A stretch of 64,000 bases of DNA from Marivivens sp. (GTDB lineage: Bacteria > Pseudomonadota > Alphaproteobacteria > Rhodobacterales > Rhodobacteraceae), in NCBI GenBank assembly GCA_024642115.1, contig JAHEBU010000008.1, positions 1 to 64,000 of the forward strand, given 5' to 3'. This document shows, one piece after another, positions 17,495-26,242 of the stretch. Position numbers and translations under genes: made by a program. Position 1 is the stretch's first letter. Each line of letters begins with the position of its first letter. The notes beneath the pieces are model-generated. The model did no database searches. It had not been told where the DNA came from and saw only the letters and a program-made list of their open reading frames with translations.

Positions 17495-18333
17495 TGGAAA
17501 CGCGTCCCCGTTCGTTCTACGTCCTTGCCACCTTCTTTTGCCTCTATGTCCTGTTCCTGTATGGCCCGACCATCACCATCGGCATCCTGTCGTTCCAGGG
17601 GCCGGGGGGCGGGTTGACGTTTCCGATGCGGGGCGTGTCGCTGCATTGGTACGACCAGTTGTTCAAACAGCAGGCCGTGGGCGATATATGGGGGGCGTGG
17701 TCGCGCAGCATCCGGCTGGGGCTGATGGTGATGATCACGACCGTCGTGGTGTCCGTGATGGGGGGGCTGGCGTTCCGCAAGCGGTTCCGGGGGTCGACGA
17801 TCCTGTTCTACCTGATCATCACCAGTCTCACGATCCCGTCGATCCTGATCTCATTGGGCGTCGGGCTGATCTTTTCGCAATCGGGGATGGATGTGCATTG
17901 GTCCACCAGCGGGTTCGGCGCACAGCTGACCTGGACCCTGCCCTTTGGTCTGCTGATCATGTTCGCCGTCTTCAACCGCTTTGACAAAAGCTATGAAGAG
18001 GCCGCGCGCGATCAGGGGGCAACCAACTGGCAAACGCTGCGCCATGTGGTCCTGCCGATCATCGGGCCCAGCCTGATTGGTGTGGCCCTGTTCGGGTTCA
18101 CGCTGTCCTACGACGAATTTGCCCGGACGCTGCTGACGGCGGGCAGCTACAACACCCTGCCCTTGGAAATCTTCGGCATGACCACCAATGTCACTTCGCC
18201 CGTGCTGTATGCTCTGGGGACGCTGACCACGGTGTTCTCGCTGGCGATCATTGGTATCTGCCTTGCCTTTGTGCTGCTGGCACAGCGGCGGCGGGCGCGG
18301 GCCGGGTCGGACGCGGGCAAGGGGATGGTCTGA
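17494..18333 (+). CDS. ABC transporter permease (PotC-like)
   Basis: A 279-aa second permease of the importer, with an N-terminal helix at about 8-30, the periplasmic W-Y-x-x-L-F segment (HWYDQLFKQQ) usual in PotC proteins, and EAA loop EAARDQGATNWQTLRHVVLP. The same frame stays open far upstream through the previous gene, but the ATG at 17494, in a TGATG overlap, is the real start. The stop again overlaps the next gene by one base. Confidence 0.92.
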   Translation: METRPRSFYVLATFFCLYVLFLYGPTITIGILSFQGPGGGLTFPMRGVSLHWYDQLFKQQAVGDIWGAWSRSIRLGLMVMITTVVVSVMGGLAFRKRFRGSTILFYLIITSLTIPSILISLGVGLIFSQSGMDVHWSTSGFGAQLTWTLPFGLLIMFAVFNRFDKSYEEAARDQGATNWQTLRHVVLPIIGPSLIGVALFGFTLSYDEFARTLLTAGSYNTLPLEIFGMTTNVTSPVLYALGTLTTVFSLAIIGICLAFVLLAQRRRARAGSDAGKGMV

Positions 18334-18986
18334 TGCGCCTTATGGTCATCAATCCCAATTCCACAGCCTCCATGACCGATAAGATCGCCGCAGCGGCCCG
18401 TGCCGCCGTGCCTGCCGGGGTCACCGTTGTGGCCGTCACCAACACCAGCGGACCGCCGTCGATCCAAGGGGCAGCGGATGGGGTAACCGCGACACCGGGC
18501 GTGCTTGCACTGGTCGGCGGAGCCGATGCCGACGCCATCGTCATCGCCTGCTTTGACGACACCGCCCTCGCCCAGGCCCGCGCCCTGTCAGCCGTCCCCG
18601 TCATCGGCATCGGCGAGGCCGCGTTTCATGCGGCCATGATGCTGGGCGCGCGCTATTCGGTTGTCACCACGCTGTCGGTGTCCATCCCGGTGATCGAAGG
18701 GAACCTGCGGGACTATGGTGTGGCGGGGTCCTGCGCCCGGGTCCGGGCAAGCGAGGTCCCCGTCCTTGACCTTGAACGCCCCGGCAGCATGGCCGAGGGC
18801 AAAGTGTCCGATGAAATTGCCGAGGCACTGGCACAGGACGGATCAACTGCGATCGTCTTGGGCTGCGCGGGCATGGCCGATCTGGCCGCACGGCTGTCCG
18901 CCCGCCACGGCGTTCCGGTGATCGACGGGGTGGCCGCCGCCTGCGGCATGGCTTGCGTTCTGGCCGGACTGATCCGCGCAGCATAA
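18333..18986 (+). CDS. Asp/Glu/hydantoin racemase family protein
   Basis: A 217-aa member of the cofactor-independent two-cysteine racemase family. The N-terminal [12 protein letters not shown] motif is characteristic of hydantoin and allantoin racemases, and the paired catalytic cysteines are C73 (VIACFDD) and C178 (VLGCAGM). Length matches hydantoin racemases (about 220-250 aa). It is translationally coupled to the permease gene (TGATG). The likely role is interconversion of the stereoisomers of the imported cyclic compound before ring opening; other Asp/Glu-type substrates or a maleate isomerase activity cannot be excluded. Confidence 0.86.
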   Translation: MRLMVINPNSTASMTDKIAAAARAAVPAGVTVVAVTNTSGPPSIQGAADGVTATPGVLALVGGADADAIVIACFDDTALAQARALSAVPVIGIGEAAFHAAMMLGARYSVVTTLSVSIPVIEGNLRDYGVAGSCARVRASEVPVLDLERPGSMAEGKVSDEIAEALAQDGSTAIVLGCAGMADLAARLSARHGVPVIDGVAAACGMACVLAGLIRAA

Positions 18987-19003
18987 TTCAACAGGAGGAA
19001 AAG

Positions 19004-19906
19004 ATGCCCAAAAAGATACTCTGCGGCTTTGGCACCGACATCGACTCGGTCGCCGGATGGATCGGATCTTATGGCGGGGGCGACAGCCCGTCCGACATCC
19101 AGCGCGGCATCTTCGCGACCGAGGTGGGCATCCCCCGCCTGCTGCGCCTGTTCGACAAATACAGCCTCAAGACCAGCTTTTTCATCCCCGGCCATTCGCT
19201 GGAGACGTTCCCCAAGGAAATGGAGATGATCGTCAAGGCAGGCCACGAGGTCGGCGCGCACGGCTATCTGCACGAAAACCCTGTCGCCATGACACCCACG
19301 CAGGAAGAAGACGTTCTGGTCAAATCCATCGAACTGATCGAGGGACTGACCGGGAAAAAGCCGCGCGGCTATGTGGCGCCGTGGTGGGAAATGTCAGCCT
19401 CGACCGCGGCCCTTCTTCTGAAATACGGGTTCGACTATGACCATTCCCAAGGCTATCGCGATTTTCTGCCGTTCTATGCCCGGGTCGGCGACAGCTGGAA
19501 CGTGATCGACTATTCCAAGCGCGCGGCGGACTGGATGCACCCGCTCAAACACGGTCACGAGATCGACCTCGTGGGGATCGCGGCCAACTGGTATGTCGAC
19601 GACCTGCCGCCAATGATGTTCATCAAGGGGTCGCCGAACTCTCATGGCTTCGTCAACCCGCGCGATATCGAACAGATGTGGCGCGACCAGTTCGACTGGG
19701 TCTACCGCGAAATGGACTATGGCATCTTCCCGATGACCATTCACCCCGATGTGTCAGGCCGCCCGCAAGTCCTGCTGATGCTGGAACGGCTGATCGAGTA
19801 TATCAACGGCCACGATGGCATCGAATGGGTCCCGTTCGAAGATATGGCCACCGATTTCCGCGCCCGCTATCCCTTTGCCGGGGCAGCCCGCCCGCCGCTG
19901 ATCTGA
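19004..19906 (+). CDS. NodB-fold hydrolase, HP0310/cyclic imide hydrolase-like (metal triad intact)
   Basis: A 300-aa polysaccharide deacetylase-superfamily protein. The metal triad is visible as D14 (GTDID), H86 and H90 ([13 protein letters not shown]), the same numbering as I recall for Helicobacter pylori HP0310. No signal peptide or membrane segment is present, so it is cytosolic. I recall that this subgroup includes cyclic imide hydrolase from Pseudomonas putida; in this transporter/racemase operon, hydrolysis of a cyclic imide or hydantoin is more likely than chitin or peptidoglycan deacetylation. AGGAGG upstream supports the ATG at 19004. The stop overlaps the next start (TGATG). Confidence 0.87.
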   Translation: MPKKILCGFGTDIDSVAGWIGSYGGGDSPSDIQRGIFATEVGIPRLLRLFDKYSLKTSFFIPGHSLETFPKEMEMIVKAGHEVGAHGYLHENPVAMTPTQEEDVLVKSIELIEGLTGKKPRGYVAPWWEMSASTAALLLKYGFDYDHSQGYRDFLPFYARVGDSWNVIDYSKRAADWMHPLKHGHEIDLVGIAANWYVDDLPPMMFIKGSPNSHGFVNPRDIEQMWRDQFDWVYREMDYGIFPMTIHPDVSGRPQVLLMLERLIEYINGHDGIEWVPFEDMATDFRARYPFAGAARPPLI

Positions 19907-20184
19907 TGTGTTCGGGCTGCGGCGCACCGCCCGTTCCGGGGCACTGGACCGACGCGGGCGGGGCCACGCCCGCTGACCGCCTGCGCATTCGGGCGGCGCG
20001 GGCACAGGTGCTGGGCCGGGTGCTGTCGGATCATGGCCTGAGGGCGGCGGACGGGATGCTGGTGCCTGGGCTGACCCTGTCGGCCTCTGGCGGGCGGCAG
20101 GTCCTCGTGCCCGACCTTGATGCGCTCTGGTCGGCGGCCGAACGCCTGACAGGGCGGCCCGTCGATCCGCTCGCCGATGTCTGA
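19906..20184 (+). CDS. Small CxxC protein of unknown function, coupled to CobW GTPase
   Basis: A 92-aa protein I do not recognise. It begins [14 protein letters not shown], a single C-x2-C knuckle at residues 2-5, then an Arg/Ala-rich helix (about 24-41) and a C-terminal helix (LDALWSAAERL). It has no signal or transmembrane segment. The ATG at 19906 overlaps the hydrolase stop (TGATG), and its end overlaps the CobW start by 8 bp, so it is expressed with them. Cys pair plus metallochaperone neighbour suggests a metal- or cofactor-related accessory role; this is inference. Confidence 0.75.
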   Translation: MCSGCGAPPVPGHWTDAGGATPADRLRIRAARAQVLGRVLSDHGLRAADGMLVPGLTLSASGGRQVLVPDLDALWSAAERLTGRPVDPLADV

Positions 20185-21082
20185 CCGACTGCGCCTGACC
20201 ATCCTCGGGGGTTTTCTGGGGGCCGGGAAAACGACGTGGTTGCGGCACCAACTGAATGAAGGGACATATGCCGACGCCCACCTCATCGTGAACGAGGCCG
20301 CGACTGAACCCGTTGACGACCGACTGCTGCACCATCCGGGCGGGCTCAGCGTCATCGCCGGCGGTTGCGCCTGTTGCGACGCCGCCGATGACCTGCGCCG
20401 GACCCTGCGCACCCTTTGCGATGACCGCAGCGCTGGGTCGGGACCGGACGAAGTGATGCTGGAAACATCTGGCCTTGCCGATCCGGGGCGGATCGTGGCC
20501 TTGATCCAGTCCGATCCGGTCCTGACCCGGCACATCGTCCTGACGCAGATCATCGTTCTGGTCGACGCGGTCGAGGGGCCAGGGCGGATCGCCACCGAAT
20601 CCCTCGCCCGCGCCCAGATCGCCGCCGCCGACCAGATCATCCTGACCAAGACCGACCAGAGCAGCGCGTATGAACTACGGGCCACGCTTACCCTGCTCGC
20701 CCCCGGGGCCGAGGTGGCGGCGGCGGTGCAGGGCGTCGCCATCCCCCTGCCCGCGCTACCACCCGAAACTCAGCCCATCCCCATCGGACAGGACAGTGCG
20801 ACGCCCATTGCAGCGCATGTACTGGACGTCTCTCAAACAGACTGGCCCGGCTTGTCGGTCTGGCTCTCGGCGCTGATCCATGCGCGGGGGCGCGACATCA
20901 TGCGGATCAAAGGGGTGGTGAACACGCCCGCAGGCCCGTTGCTGTTGCAATCGGTGGGCGCCCGGATGCAGCGCCCCGAACGGATCGAGGGGGACGCAGG
21001 CCAGCTTGTCCTAATCGGACGTGGCACGACCCGCGACGCGTTGAACCGCTCTCTCGCCACTTGGACGGAATCGTTGACATGA
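20177..21082 (+). CDS. CobW/COG0523 family G3E GTPase, putative metallochaperone
   Basis: A 301-aa GTPase. Walker A is GGFLGAGKTT (residues 11-20), the metal-binding CxCC motif is GGCACCD near 63-68, the G3-like LETSGLADP follows, and the base-recognition motif is TKTD, a variant of NKxD. A CobW C-terminal domain covers about 200-290. COG0523 proteins deliver Zn, Co or Fe to client enzymes using GTP. The adjacent NodB hydrolase with an intact Asp-His-His site is the obvious client. It lies between two NodB genes, overlapping both neighbours. Confidence 0.88.
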   Translation: MSDRLRLTILGGFLGAGKTTWLRHQLNEGTYADAHLIVNEAATEPVDDRLLHHPGGLSVIAGGCACCDAADDLRRTLRTLCDDRSAGSGPDEVMLETSGLADPGRIVALIQSDPVLTRHIVLTQIIVLVDAVEGPGRIATESLARAQIAAADQIILTKTDQSSAYELRATLTLLAPGAEVAAAVQGVAIPLPALPPETQPIPIGQDSATPIAAHVLDVSQTDWPGLSVWLSALIHARGRDIMRIKGVVNTPAGPLLLQSVGARMQRPERIEGDAGQLVLIGRGTTRDALNRSLATWTESLT

Positions 21083-21981
21083 CGCTGCGCAGCCACAACC
21101 GCTATGGCTATTCCGATATCAGCACCCGGCCCGATTTCGACTGGCCGGGCGGGCGGAGGCTGGCGGTCTATATCGGTCTGAACGTCGAAGTGTTCGCGTT
21201 TGGGCAGGGATTGGGGGCCGAGCTCGCCGCCGGCGGGCCGCAACCGGATGTGCTGAACTACGCCTGGCGCGACTACGGCAACCGGGTCGGCCTGCCCCGC
21301 CTGCGTGACCTGTTCGACCGGCTTGGCCTGCCCTGCACGGTTCTGGCCAACTCGGACACCTACGCCCACTGCCCCGGCCTGATCGACAGCTTTCGGGCGC
21401 GGGGCGACGAAATCGCAGGGCATGGGCGGACCAATGCGGAACGGCAGGGGACCATGTCTGAGTCGGACGAGGCGGCATTGATTGCCGAGGCCACCGCCAT
21501 CCTGACCGCGCAAGAAGGACGGCAGCCCAAGGGCTGGCTTGGCCCCTGGATCTCGCAAAGTGCCGTCACGCCCGACCTGCTGCACGAGGCGGGGTATTCC
21601 TACCTGCTCGACTGGTGCCACGATGACCAACCCGTCTGGATGCAGACCCGGACCGGGCGCATCCTGTCGGTCCCATATCCCCAGGAACTCAATGACATAC
21701 CCCAGATCGTCGGGCGAAAACGCGAGGGGCGGGAGTTTGCCGACATGATCACCGATGCCTTTGACGCTATGCTGGGCGAAAGCGATCAGCGGCCGCTGGT
21801 CATGGGGATCGCGCTGCATGGCTACCTGATGGGACAGGCGCACCGCATCGGACCACTGGAACGGGCGCTGCGGCATATCGTGGACCGGGCGGGCGACAGC
21901 GTCTGGATCACGACCGCCGGAGCCATCGCAGACCACTTTGCCAGTCTGCCAGACCAGACGGATGCCGCAGCCCGCTTTTGA
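21079..21981 (+). CDS. NodB-fold hydrolase, PuuE allantoinase-like (metal triad altered)
   Basis: A 300-aa polysaccharide deacetylase-superfamily protein without signal peptide. Aligned with the metal-type NodB motifs, the positions are E37 (GLNVEVF), H115 and N119 (AGHGRTNAE), that is Glu-His-Asn instead of Asp-His-His. PuuE allantoinase is described as a metal-independent member with Glu-His-Trp, so this enzyme may also act without metal on a small cyclic amide. The ATG at 21079 overlaps the CobW stop (ATGA). It is the last gene of the operon. A strict allantoinase is not assured because the third position differs from PuuE. Confidence 0.86.
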   Translation: MTLRSHNRYGYSDISTRPDFDWPGGRRLAVYIGLNVEVFAFGQGLGAELAAGGPQPDVLNYAWRDYGNRVGLPRLRDLFDRLGLPCTVLANSDTYAHCPGLIDSFRARGDEIAGHGRTNAERQGTMSESDEAALIAEATAILTAQEGRQPKGWLGPWISQSAVTPDLLHEAGYSYLLDWCHDDQPVWMQTRTGRILSVPYPQELNDIPQIVGRKREGREFADMITDAFDAMLGESDQRPLVMGIALHGYLMGQAHRIGPLERALRHIVDRAGDSVWITTAGAIADHFASLPDQTDAAARF

Positions 21982-22084
21982 CCATGCCCCCACTTTAGAC
22001 CTATACAAACCGCGCATCGGCGCGTATGCGCGACCCCTTGAGCGGCCCTGTCCGGCCGCGACCCACCAATTCCGAAAGCCCGCC

Positions 22085-24313
22085 ATGATCGCCACCCTTG
22101 CCGCCGCCCTCGACCAGCGTGGCTATGCCACACTCACCCCCGTGCAGGAGGCCGTGACCGATCCCGATCTGGGTCAGGCCGATCTGCTGGTGTCCGCCCA
22201 GACCGGATCGGGCAAGACTGTGGGGTTCGGGCTGGCCATTGCGCCCACGCTCCTAGGGGAAGACACGGTGTTCGGCCCAGCGGGCGCACCGCTGGCGCTG
22301 ATCGTGGCGCCAACGCGCGAACTGGCATTGCAGGTGAAACGGGAGCTGGCGTGGCTTTACGCACAGGCTGGGGCCATCATCGCCTCGACCGTGGGGGGCA
22401 TGGACATGCGCGACGAAAAGCGCACGCTGGAACGCGGGGCGCATATCGTGGTGGCCACCCCCGGTCGCCTGCGCGACCATATCATGCGCAACTCTCTCGA
22501 CATGACGGCGATCCGCGCCGTGGTGCTGGACGAGGCGGACGAGATGCTCGATCTGGGCTTCCGCGAAGATCTTGAATTCATTCTCGGCAGCGCCCCTGAA
22601 ACCCGGCGCACGCTGATGTTTTCAGCCACCGTCCCCAATTCCATCGCCAAGCTGGCGCAGTCCTATCAAAAGGACGCCGTGCGGGTATCGACCAAGGCCG
22701 AGCGGAGCCAGCACACCGACATCGAATACCGGGCGCTCAACGTCGCCCCGCAAGACGCTGAAAACGCTATCATTAACGTTCTGCGCTACTACGAGGCGCC
22801 CAATGCGCTGGTGTTTGCCAACACCCGTGCGATGGTCACGCGGCTGACCACGCGCCTGTCCAACCGGGGCTTTCAGGTTGTGGCGCTGTCGGGTGAACTC
22901 AGCCAGACCGAACGCTCTCACGCGCTGCAAGCGATGCGCGACGGACGCGCCCGCGTCTGCGTGGCGACCGACGTGGCGGCCCGGGGCATCGACCTGCCCA
23001 ACCTTGAACTGGTGATTCACGCAGAACTCCCCTCCAACTCCGAAGTGCTGCTGCACCGTTCGGGCCGCACGGGCCGCGCGGGGAACAAAGGCGTCTCAAC
23101 CTTCATCATCCCGCCGAAATCCCGCCGCAAGGCCGAGATGCTGCTCAAGGGCGCCAAGGTCACGGCGGAATGGGCCGCCCCCCCGTCCGCCGACGAAGTG
23201 AACGCCAAGGACCGCGAACGCCTGCTCAACGATCCCGTCTGGGCCGATCCGGCCACGGATGAAGAAATGAGCTTTGCCGCGCAACTCCTTGAATTGCATG
23301 ATCCTGTGACCATCGCTGCGGCCTATCTGCGGCTCTATGCCGGACGCACCTCCGCCCCAGAAGATCTGGCCGCAGGCGACACCTCTGCCCCCGGTCCGCG
23401 CAAGGAATTCGGGCCGTCCAAGTGGTTCCGCGTGAACGTCGGCCGCGATGACCGGGTCGAGGCGCGCTGGCTCATGCCTCTGCTGTGCAATTCCGGCGGC
23501 ATCACCAAGGACGACGTGGGCGCGATCCGCATCCAGCAGACCGAGACGTTCTTTGAAATCTCCGAAGGACGCGCCGCTGGGTTCCTGAATGCGCTGGGGC
23601 AAAAGATGGCGCTCGAAGGCGGGCAACAGGTGACCGCACTGGATGCGCCCCCTGAACTCGCCCCCCGCTACGCCCCCAAGACCCATCGCAAGGGCGACGA
23701 TGACAGCCCGCGTCCCGACCGGGCAGAACGCGCCCCGCGCGCCCCGCGTCCGCCGCGCGATTTCACGCCGCCGCCCGAATCCGCAGCCCCCGATGCCCCC
23801 GCGATCTTGGCACAGCCGACCCCCGTCATCGCCGAAGAGGACCGCAAGCCGCGCAAACCCCGCGCCGCAAAGCCCGAACCGCGCGACCACGGTGACGCCT
23901 TGACCGCCTACAAACCACAAAAGGTCTGGGATCGCCCCAAATCTGACGGGCCAAAGTCCGATGGCCCCAAGGGCGATAGACCCGCCTACAAGGGCAAGTC
24001 CGACCGCCCGACCGAGAGCAAGCCCCCCTACAAACCGAAATCCGAAGGCTATAAATCCTATGGAAAACCCAAGGACGGTGCGTCCAAGGGTAAATCCGAA
24101 GGCTACAAATCGGTCAAGGACGGAGCCAAGCCGTTCAAGGCCAAGTCTGACAAACCCTTTGACAAGACAGACCGCCCGGCCAAGCCCAAGGCGAATGCCT
24201 CCGACACCTCAAAACGGTTCGTCCCCCCCGGCGCCAAGGTCAGCCCGCGCAAGCCCGCTGGCAAAGGCGGAAGTGCGCCGCCGCGCCGGCCCGGCGGCCC
24301 CAAGGCCCGTTGA
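22085..24313 (+). CDS. DEAD-box RNA helicase with long basic C-terminal tail
   Basis: A 742-aa helicase. Motifs run in order: Q (LTPVQEAV), I (AQTGSGKT), Ia (PTRELA), II (VLDEADEMLDLGF), III (FSAT) and VI (HRSGRTGRAG). A DbpA-like RNA-binding region lies at about 440-520 (KWFRVNVGRDDRVEARW). The last 220 residues are low-complexity, first Pro/Arg-rich, then Lys/Ser/Gly-rich with KSDGP and KSEGYKS repeats. Likely role is ribosome assembly or cold-stress RNA remodelling, as for DeaD/RhlE proteins. The ATG at 22085 matches the family start; 49 upstream in-frame residues look non-coding. Confidence 0.93.
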   Translation: MIATLAAALDQRGYATLTPVQEAVTDPDLGQADLLVSAQTGSGKTVGFGLAIAPTLLGEDTVFGPAGAPLALIVAPTRELALQVKRELAWLYAQAGAIIASTVGGMDMRDEKRTLERGAHIVVATPGRLRDHIMRNSLDMTAIRAVVLDEADEMLDLGFREDLEFILGSAPETRRTLMFSATVPNSIAKLAQSYQKDAVRVSTKAERSQHTDIEYRALNVAPQDAENAIINVLRYYEAPNALVFANTRAMVTRLTTRLSNRGFQVVALSGELSQTERSHALQAMRDGRARVCVATDVAARGIDLPNLELVIHAELPSNSEVLLHRSGRTGRAGNKGVSTFIIPPKSRRKAEMLLKGAKVTAEWAAPPSADEVNAKDRERLLNDPVWADPATDEEMSFAAQLLELHDPVTIAAAYLRLYAGRTSAPEDLAAGDTSAPGPRKEFGPSKWFRVNVGRDDRVEARWLMPLLCNSGGITKDDVGAIRIQQTETFFEISEGRAAGFLNALGQKMALEGGQQVTALDAPPELAPRYAPKTHRKGDDDSPRPDRAERAPRAPRPPRDFTPPPESAAPDAPAILAQPTPVIAEEDRKPRKPRAAKPEPRDHGDALTAYKPQKVWDRPKSDGPKSDGPKGDRPAYKGKSDRPTESKPPYKPKSEGYKSYGKPKDGASKGKSEGYKSVKDGAKPFKAKSDKPFDKTDRPAKPKANASDTSKRFVPPGAKVSPRKPAGKGGSAPPRRPGGPKAR
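24038..24112 (+). repeat. KSEGYKS-coding repeat in the helicase tail
   Basis: Two near-identical 21-base units (24038-24058 and 24092-24112) both encode KSEGYKS, 18 codons apart. A shorter KSDGP repeat precedes them. They form part of an intrinsically disordered basic tail. Confidence 0.6.
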
Positions 24314-24336
24314 CCCCGCCACAATTCCGACATAAT
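24310..24336 (+). promoter_or_regulatory. Candidate promoter at the end of the helicase gene
   Basis: TTGACC (24310-24315), overlapping the helicase stop, and CATAAT (24331-24336) are separated by 15 bp, slightly short of optimal. It could serve a short independent transcript that ends at the terminator at 24612-24670. Confidence 0.3.
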
Positions 24337-24441
24337 TCCGCCCCGTGAGGGACGGATTCACCGTTCATCATCATAGAATCAGGTCCAGCAAGAGGCCGAT
24401 GGCGTTACACCCGCCACCCGAGCAGACGAAAGGCGCCAGCG

Positions 24442-24549
24442 ATGGCCACGCAACAACCCCAGCAATCCGTGCCTCCGGCACAACCCACCCAACAAGGTGG
24501 TGCGCAGACCCCCGCGCAGCCGATTTTCAAGGACTACGCCAGCATCTGA
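24442..24549 (+). CDS. Possible 35-aa Gln/Pro-rich small protein
   Basis: An ATG frame of 35 codons, starting MATQQPQQSV and ending PIFKDYASI before TGA. Wobble positions are mostly G or C, as in real genes here. It is preceded by a weak AAAGG about 12 nt upstream, a candidate promoter, and followed by a terminator. There is no signal or membrane segment. It is unrecognised; the alternative is that the 379-base gap encodes a non-coding RNA or nothing. Confidence 0.38.
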   Translation: MATQQPQQSVPPAQPTQQGGAQTPAQPIFKDYASI

Positions 24550-24611
24550 TCTGGCGATTGTTCAGCGACGACCGGCCCCCGCCGCCCTCCCTCGGCCCGG
24601 GCCAAACCTGC

Positions 24612-24670
24612 AAGGCCAGTGGCCCGGCGCGCTCCTCCCAAAATTTGCGCCACCCCACTGGCCTTTTTTT
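24612..24670 (+). terminator. Rho-independent terminator with long loop
   Basis: AAGGCCAGTGG (24612-24622) pairs exactly with CCACTGGCCTT (24655-24665), and a run of T continues to 24670. The 32-base loop is long. It closes transcription from the helicase or the small unit before the TfoX-C gene at 24693. Confidence 0.6.
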
Positions 24671-24692
24671 GCGTCGCGGCTAGGCTGCGGGC

Positions 24693-25019
24693 ATGGCAGC
24701 GATATCGACCATCCCCAATCTTGGCCCCGCGTCCGAGGCACAGTTCCTCAAGGCGGGAATCCGCACAGCTGAAGAGTTGCGGGAATTGGGGGCGGACACG
24801 GCCTACCGGCGGTTGCTTGAAACGGGAACCCGCCCGCACTTCATCGGCTATTATGTTCTTCATATGGCCCTGCAAGGCCGTCCATGGAACGACTGCAAGG
24901 GTCCGGAAAAGGTGGCACTTCGCGCCCGGTTCGACGCAATCAAGGCCGAAAGCGCAGGGGCGGGCCTGTCGGAACTTGAACTTTTCCTCGATCGGATCGG
25001 TGTCAGGGCGCGGACATGA
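24693..25019 (+). CDS. TfoX C-terminal domain protein
   Basis: A 108-aa stand-alone TfoX-C domain, helix-hairpin-helix-like, with the family features ISTIPNLGPASEAQFLKAGI at the N-terminus and GRPWNDC near residue 62. The N-terminal Sxy/TfoX domain is absent, which is common in Alphaproteobacteria, so a role in competence should not be assumed. Its TGA overlaps the next ATG (ATGA), coupling it to the methyltransferase. Confidence 0.87.
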   Translation: MAAISTIPNLGPASEAQFLKAGIRTAEELRELGADTAYRRLLETGTRPHFIGYYVLHMALQGRPWNDCKGPEKVALRARFDAIKAESAGAGLSELELFLDRIGVRART

Positions 25020-26242
25020 GCGGCCCGCTTTCGGCCCGCGACCGGCTTCAACGTGCGTCGCGCCTTTGGGCCGAGGGGGCCGAGGCCGAGGCGCGCAAGA
25101 TCTGCCGACAAGTTGCCCGCCTGTCTGATCTGACGATGCCCGACGGGGCCGCCCTGCTCCGGCTCCTGCGCGAGATGGGTGATGATGCCGATCCGGTCGA
25201 GGCTCGGCTGCGCGCCCAACTTGACACGCCCGCCACAGGCGCGTCGGACCTGTTTGACCGGGCGCAGGCGCTGGTGCTGCTTGACCAGCGCGAGGCGGCT
25301 CTTGCCGGGCTCGACCTGGCTATCACAGCCGATCCCGCCCCGATCCCGCCCGCCCTGTTGTATCTGCGTGTGGCGCTGCACTCTGGTCGGGCCGCAGACG
25401 CCCTGCCCTTGATCCTTCGGGTTGCCGGGGCGCAGACCCACCCCGGCAGGCTCCTGCTGGCCGCGGCCAAGATCATGGGTCTGCATGGACAGACTGCCGC
25501 AGCCGAAACCCTGCTGACTCAGGCTGAACCGCATTACCGCGACGCCTGCGCCGAATTCGATTTCGTGGCGGCGGGCCTGCGCGGGCAGGCCATTCCTGCG
25601 GGCAAACAGCGGGACATGGCCGTGGCCATCTTTGACAAGTTCGCGGCGGACTACGACGACACGCTGACCAGCATCCGCAATAACGGCCCGCAGATGATCG
25701 GGCGGGTTCTGGGGCAGCTGGACCTGCCGCGCAAACGCGGGCTCCAGGTGCTGGACGCAGGCTGCGGCACTGGTCTGTGCGCTGCGCATCTGCGTCCCTA
25801 TGCAAATCGCCTGCATGGCGTGGACGTGTCCGTGGGGATGCTGGAGCAGGCCAGGGCCAAACGAACCTATGACACGCTCACCCGGTCGGATCTGACGGTG
25901 GCAGGCACCCTGCCCGCTGGCCCGTTCGACCTGATCGTGGCGGCAGATGTGCTGACGTACTTTGGCGACCTCACGGGCGTTCTGCGCTCGCTGGCTGGGG
26001 TCCTTCGGCCCGGCGGCTGGCTGGTCATGACGGTCGAAGATGGGGGGGATATGGCGGCGCCCGGGTATGGGTTGGGGCCATCGGGGCGGTTCCGGCACAG
26101 CGTCGGCCACATCGGATCGGCCCTGTCCACCGCAGGAGTAAACCGCCCGAAACACCAGATCAGTGATACGCTGCGGCTGGAATTCGGGATGCCTGTGGGC
26201 GGCCTTGCTCTGGCCGCCCAAAAACTTGCCTTGGCGTTTTAG
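25016..26242 (+). CDS. Class I SAM-dependent methyltransferase with N-terminal TPR-like region
   Basis: A 408-aa protein. The first 190 residues are Ala/Leu/Arg-rich helical repeats resembling TPRs. The C-terminal half is a Rossmann methyltransferase with motif [16 protein letters not shown] near 245-259 and the acidic motif [15 protein letters not shown] near 305. Related proteins are annotated as methyltransferase/TPR fusions with unknown substrate. It ends 4 bp into the convergent ndk gene. Small-molecule or protein substrate cannot be told. Confidence 0.82.
   Translation: MSGPLSARDRLQRASRLWAEGAEAEARKICRQVARLSDLTMPDGAALLRLLREMGDDADPVEARLRAQLDTPATGASDLFDRAQALVLLDQREAALAGLDLAITADPAPIPPALLYLRVALHSGRAADALPLILRVAGAQTHPGRLLLAAAKIMGLHGQTAAAETLLTQAEPHYRDACAEFDFVAAGLRGQAIPAGKQRDMAVAIFDKFAADYDDTLTSIRNNGPQMIGRVLGQLDLPRKRGLQVLDAGCGTGLCAAHLRPYANRLHGVDVSVGMLEQARAKRTYDTLTRSDLTVAGTLPAGPFDLIVAADVLTYFGDLTGVLRSLAGVLRPGGWLVMTVEDGGDMAAPGYGLGPSGRFRHSVGHIGSALSTAGVNRPKHQISDTLRLEFGMPVGGLALAAQKLALAF

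Noticed and set aside
24345-24683. 112-codon frame over the helicase-TfoX gap
   Set aside because: It runs through the terminator and has a composition unlike real genes; the 35-codon frame at 24442 is the better candidate.
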